A stretch of DNA of 64,000 nt, taken from NCBI GenBank assembly GCA_030068145.1, contig JAPJBO010000151.1, positions 124,001 to 188,000 of the forward strand. The letters run 5' to 3'. This document shows, piece after piece, positions 61,059-64,000 of this stretch. Position 1 is the first letter of the stretch. Each line of letters begins with the position of its first letter. The translations under genes and the position numbers were made by a program. The notes below the pieces were generated by a model. It was not told the origin of the DNA. It was given only the letters and a program-made list of their open reading frames with translations, and did no database searches. The stretch is from Diplonema papillatum (taxonomy: Eukaryota; Euglenozoa; Diplonemea; Diplonemida; Diplonemidae).

Positions 61059-62270
61059 TCAGGGTGGATCCGCTTCGTCCGGTCGCGCCCCACCAGATGC
61101 AATGACGATCCTTGCCACCCCTCGGGCTATAGAAAAGCTCAAGCGGTGGAAGAGGTCCTGGCAGGCGGCCGAAACGGTCCGGTCTTCACGGAGGGCGTTG
61201 GCGCGGGCAATGTGCCGCAGCTCCGTGATTGCTCCTGGGCACCAGGCCCCGAACGTGTCTACAACTAGCGGCACCGCCTTCCATTCCCGCGGGTCTGGCT
61301 CATTGGCAATGATTGCGTTGTAGACACGCTCCTTGACGGCTACAGCGTACGCGGCTGCTGCGCCCCCTGGCTCCGCCGCCGCCCGGGCTGCGTAGTGCGG
61401 CTGCGAGAGTTGTAGGGGGTACGTGACAGCGACGTCAAGTAGGACGGTGGTGCCATCCCGGACGTAGCTGATGTCCGGGCGCTTGCGCCGCGCGTTAGCG
61501 AACACGGCTCGCTCGATGGAAGGACCGAGCAGTCCTCGTCGAGCGAAGTCGGCGACGATGTCACGCAGCGCGTTGTGAAGGCGCGTTCGGCGGCCGCTGC
61601 CGAAACACGTCTGGGCGTGCGATCCGTTGACGTCGGTCGCACCGTGCCCGCAAAGGCGGCACTCCCCCGGCGCGGCCGCAATTGGAAGCCCCAACCGAAG
61701 CCGGACTGCCACCGCCAGCTCGGCCGGAGACAACCACATTGTGGTATCCGCCTCAGGGTTGCCGTACAACCACGCCGAAGCGTGCTTGCCGGAGCCGCTT
61801 TGGATCCGCGCCCGGATCCGGTCTTGAGCCCGGGTCAGGGCCTGACCCTGCAGTTGGCCGGAGTGGCCGAGCTCCTCCGTCAGCGACTCGAGAAGGTTCT
61901 TCCTCTTCTCGGTGGCCAAGGCGGACGACCATGCCTTCTGTCCTCGCCCCTCGTACTCGGCTCGTGCCTGCATGACGTCCTGGATCTTCTCCAGGACGGA
62001 TTCATAGGTTGCAAGGCGCGGGTCGACGAGGGACGCTTGGACGGTGTCGTCCTGCTGCCACGTGAGGTGTGGCAGCAGGGCCGGGGCCACGAGGGCGGGG
62101 AGATGCGGCCCCCCGTCCAGCGCCGCGGCGATGTGGGCAATCCCGCTCACGTCCGCACAGCTGTGGAGGCCGAGGCCGCCCATCCTGACGGGTAGTGACG
62201 CCTGTGTCCACGACGCGTCATCGGTTTCGATCCCGGTGATCGTCGCGAGACAGGACTGGGTGACGCGGTC
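61059..62270 (-). pseudogene. C-terminal half of the RT-endonuclease polyprotein, copy 2
   Basis: About 400 codons from DRVTQSCLATITGIETDDAS (post-palm) through the thumb and connector to the CCHC knuckle (C-x2-C-x10-H-x3-C, 61606-61665), the endonuclease core RPDISYVRDG and LLDVAVTYP (about 61435-61490), and a C-terminal helical region ending GGARPDEADPP with stop at 61059. This shows the full endonuclease end of the family. The RT palm is missing; the frame upstream continues into array-encoded Lys/Phe-rich residues that are not protein. REL endonuclease nicks the target for target-primed reverse transcription in R2-like elements. Confidence 0.75.
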
Positions 62271-62866
62271 GGCTTTTTTTTTTTTTGGCCCAAAAAATTT
62301 TCGGAAATTTTCGGTTTTTTTTTTTTTTGCCCCAAATTTTTTTGGAAAATTTTCAGATTTTTTTTTTGGCCCAAAAATTTTCGGAAATTTTTTCGGAATT
62401 TTTTTTTTGGCCCAAAGTTTTTCGGAAATTTTTCGGATTTTTTTTTTCAGCCCGAAAAATTTTCGGAATTTTTTTCGAAATTTTTTTTTGGAAAATTTTC
62501 GGATTTTTTTTTTGGCCTGAAAATATTTCGGGAAAATTTGGTCACAATCCCAAAAAAGGTAGAGATAAGGGCGCAACCCCCAAAAAAGGTCGAGATAAGG
62601 GCGCAACCCCCAAAAAAGGTCGAGATAAGGGCACAACCCTCAAAAAAGGTCGAGATAAGGGAACAACCCCCAAAAAAGGTCGAGATAAGGGAACAAGCCA
62701 AAAACGGGCCAAAAAGGTAGAGATAAGGGCGCATCTCAAAAAGGTCGAGATAAGGGCGCAACCCAAAAACGGGCCAAAAAGGTCGAGATAAGGGCGCAAC
62801 CCAGAAATGGGCAAAAAAGGTATCAATAAGGTCTCATGAGACGGTATCGGGACCGCCGCCACCCGA
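62271..62866. repeat. Repeat-armed element, ~28-bp array (copy B, inverted)
   Basis: Near-identical inverted version of 47200-47645, with a longer AT-rich part (TTTTTTTGGCCCAAAAATTT units). It ends CTCATGAGACGGTATCGGGA then CCGCCGCC. It interrupts retrotransposon copy 2. Confidence 0.85.
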
Positions 62867-62877
62867 CCTCCGGGTAA

Positions 62878-63091
62878 CATGCAGGGTCAAAACCTTGTGT
62901 CTTTTTGAAAATGGCAAAAAAAAAAAAATTCCGGAAAAAAATTGGGTTTTTTGAATTTTAAAAGTTTGGAACAAACTCTGCAGGAATTTTTGAGGAAGTT
63001 GAGCAAATTTTTTTTTTTCCAACTTTTTTTTTTGGAGGCCATCGGCTCCGCAGGAGCGTTTTAAAAAGACACAAGGTTCTGACCCTGCATG
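62878..63091. mobile_element. MITE, NTAN family (copy 15)
   Basis: 214 bp, TSD GTAA (62874-62877 and 63092-63095). Its last bases CATG supply the first ATG of the ORF that follows. Confidence 0.93.
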
Positions 63092-63469
63092 GTAAACCCG
63101 TACGACGGAGGTGAGCTGCCGAGGGAGCAGCGCAGGCGGCTCGCTCCCGCCCCCAGCGGGAAGCGGCGGATGCGGCTGCCGGCGGCGGAGGTGGACGAGC
63201 TACCGCAGCCGGCGGCCCTGCCAGCGGACGCGGCCGGACAGAAGAAGAGGAAGACGCCGGAGCCGGCAGCGGACGGGCCGGAACCCGCTGGGGACGATAT
63301 CCCAATGGACGGTGCAGAGGCGGGCGGGCACGTCCACGCCTTCGGGAGCCCGACGAAGGCCACCGCCGGTTTCTCCTGCGCCCTATGCGGGAAGAAGAAG
63401 GCGAAGGGCCAGATCTGCACGACATGCGAGGGCTGCAACTTCGGCGCGTGCAAGGCGTGTGCGGGTTGA
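63092..63469 (+). CDS. Cys-rich zinc-binding ORF, 5'-truncated
   Basis: The open frame enters from the MITE (ATG at 63089 is MITE sequence) and reads 126 codons to TGA at 63467-63469. A basic, Pro/Ala-rich first half (KKRKTPEPAADGPEPAGDD) is followed by a Cys-rich end: FSCALCGKKKAKGQICTTCE then GCNFGACKACAG, eight Cys in Cx2C pairs, typical of a treble-clef-like or ribbon zinc site. In the same frame, 84 bp on, starts the AlkB-like ORF, so they may be adjacent ORFs of one element. Confidence 0.5.
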   Translation, partial: VNPYDGGELPREQRRRLAPAPSGKRRMRLPAAEVDELPQPAALPADAAGQKKRKTPEPAADGPEPAGDDIPMDGAEAGGHVHAFGSPTKATAGFSCALCGKKKAKGQICTTCEGCNFGACKACAG

Positions 63470-63553
63470 CTGCCACCGCGACCCGTCGAGCAGGCGAAGG
63501 TGGTGGCGATCCCTCTTCTTCTTCTTCTTCTTTTTGCCCCCCTCTCTTCCACA
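63470..63553. other. Spacer with pyrimidine tract
   Basis: Between the two ORFs; contains CTTCTTCTTCTTCTTTTTGCC, then ACA just before the ATG. It could be an intercistronic leader or a splice acceptor region. Confidence 0.4.
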
Positions 63554-64000
63554 ATGCGCCAGGCCTCATTAGCCCAGCGTGCCTGCGGGGGGGGCCCTGT
63601 CAGGGTGGAGGGAGCAATCCCCGGACTAAGCTTCCAGACGATCCCTCGGGATCTTCTGGACAGACTGGGCCGAGTACCCGAGCTTGGGCTGAAAGCCACT
63701 TGGAGGAGGCTGGGGGGAGAACAAAGCAGAGAGACCCAGCAGTGGGGACACGCCTACCGACAGGGCGGACCCCCGGTCAGACTGGAACGGGGTATCCCCG
63801 AGGGGCCCCTGAAAGAAGCGGCGGATCTCATACGTGACCGTCTCGGGTGGGAACCGGACCAGTTGCTGGCCAACTGGTACCGGAGGGGAGTGGGGATCAA
63901 CCCCCACAAAGACCAGAGAGAACTGGGTCCGAGGGTAGCGACCATATCGCTCTTGAGCGACACGGTCATGGAGTGGGAGAGGGGGAGCCGGAGAGTGAGA
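63554..64000 (+). CDS. AlkB-like 2-oxoglutarate/Fe(II) dioxygenase domain, continues past window
   Basis: 149 codons from ATG 63554 with no stop before the window ends. The first ~85 residues lead in with a helical region (IPRDLLDRLGRVPELGLKAT, EAADLIRDRLGWEPDQLLAN). Then comes NWYRRGVGINPHKD, the AlkB signature: the Asn-x-Tyr-x3-Gly-x-Gly-Ile strand and the iron-binding His-x-Asp (His118, Asp120; codons 63905-63913). GPRVATISLLSDTVMEWERG follows, matching the next strands of AlkB enzymes. The second iron His and the 2-oxoglutarate Arg would lie downstream, outside the window. AlkB enzymes oxidatively demethylate nucleic acids, or wobble uridine precursors in ALKBH8. Context (dense retroelements, a Cys-rich ORF upstream) suggests it may belong to a retroelement, but a host gene is possible. 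Confidence 0.7.
   Translation, partial: MRQASLAQRACGGGPVRVEGAIPGLSFQTIPRDLLDRLGRVPELGLKATWRRLGGEQSRETQQWGHAYRQGGPPVRLERGIPEGPLKEAADLIRDRLGWEPDQLLANWYRRGVGINPHKDQRELGPRVATISLLSDTVMEWERGSRRVR

Larger units (their letters stand above)
60631..62270 (-). mobile_element. Non-LTR retrotransposon with restriction-like endonuclease, copy 2
   Basis: Minus strand. 3' end: GTCCCGCGCTCC plus poly-A (T-run at 60631-60640). A MITE (60660-60871) lies in the 3' UTR. The coding part runs from 61059 up to 62270, where it is cut by the repeat-armed element (62271-62866). It contains the 250 bp missing from copy 1, so the two complement each other in coverage. Confidence 0.8.

Noticed and set aside
43233-63022. 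Many Phe/Lys-rich peptides such as QLPQKLLQSLFQTFKIQK
   Set aside because: They are the AT-rich middle of the MITE family read in one frame, repeated at every copy.
63467-63556. Read-through of the TGA between the Cys-rich ORF and the AlkB-like ORF as one protein
   Set aside because: Both are in the same frame, but the linker would be a poly-Leu stretch from a CTT tract. A separate start at 63554 or splicing is simpler, and no evidence of stop reassignment exists.

Overview
This window looks like nuclear DNA of a eukaryotic microbe. There are no operons or ribosome binding sites, coding stretches are few and widely spaced, and most of the sequence is transposable elements and tandem repeats. 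The retroelement style (non-LTR reverse transcriptases with an unusual post-RT domain, PD-D/E-xK type endonuclease ends, OTU domains) together with a long GC-rich EF-hand gene suggests an alveolate alga such as a chromerid or dinoflagellate relative. That is an inference from style only; no rRNA or organelle gene is present to prove it.

Left part (1-8.4 kb): mostly non-coding DNA with short duplications, one small possible membrane-protein ORF, and a relic of the post-RT domain of a non-LTR retrotransposon (5.1-5.8 kb). From 8437 to 14638 lies a complete Mutator-like DNA transposon. It is bounded by a 9-bp target-site duplication, its ends are palindromic tandem-repeat arms, and it carries a 931-codon ORF with an N-terminal zinc finger, a DDE transposase, SWIM, CCHC knuckle and OTU protease domains. 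A 1-kb second element has jumped into the OTU domain and split it. From 15.0 to 20.7 kb is a degraded non-LTR retrotransposon on the minus strand (RT with YADD box) plus an OTU-like fragment.

Middle (20.8-43 kb): the most host-like gene is a 785-residue EF-hand protein (23629-25986, minus strand). Around it are a coiled-coil ORF, an AT-hook ORF, a hAT transposase pseudogene, a TIR element that has captured an EF-hand exon fragment, another TIR element with a long palindromic array, triplicated ~370-bp segments with poly-G tracts, and a divergent pair made of a 653-residue C2H2 zinc-finger protein and a 142-residue ORF.

Right part (43-64 kb): a satellite of about 350 bp, then a dense nest of insertions. 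One MITE family, here recognised by CATGCAGGGTC ends and a 4-bp NTAN target duplication, has 12 near-complete copies plus 3 fragments, all between 43.2 and 63.1 kb. They sit in a tyrosine-recombinase pseudogene, in two copies of a second non-LTR retrotransposon (CCHC knuckle plus restriction-like endonuclease, poly-A tails), and in other repeat-armed elements. At the right edge an ORF that continues out of the window carries a clear AlkB-like 2-oxoglutarate/Fe(II) oxygenase motif. The recurring theme is DNA elements whose terminal inverted repeats are themselves tandem arrays, each with its own unit, nested inside one another and inside older retroelements.
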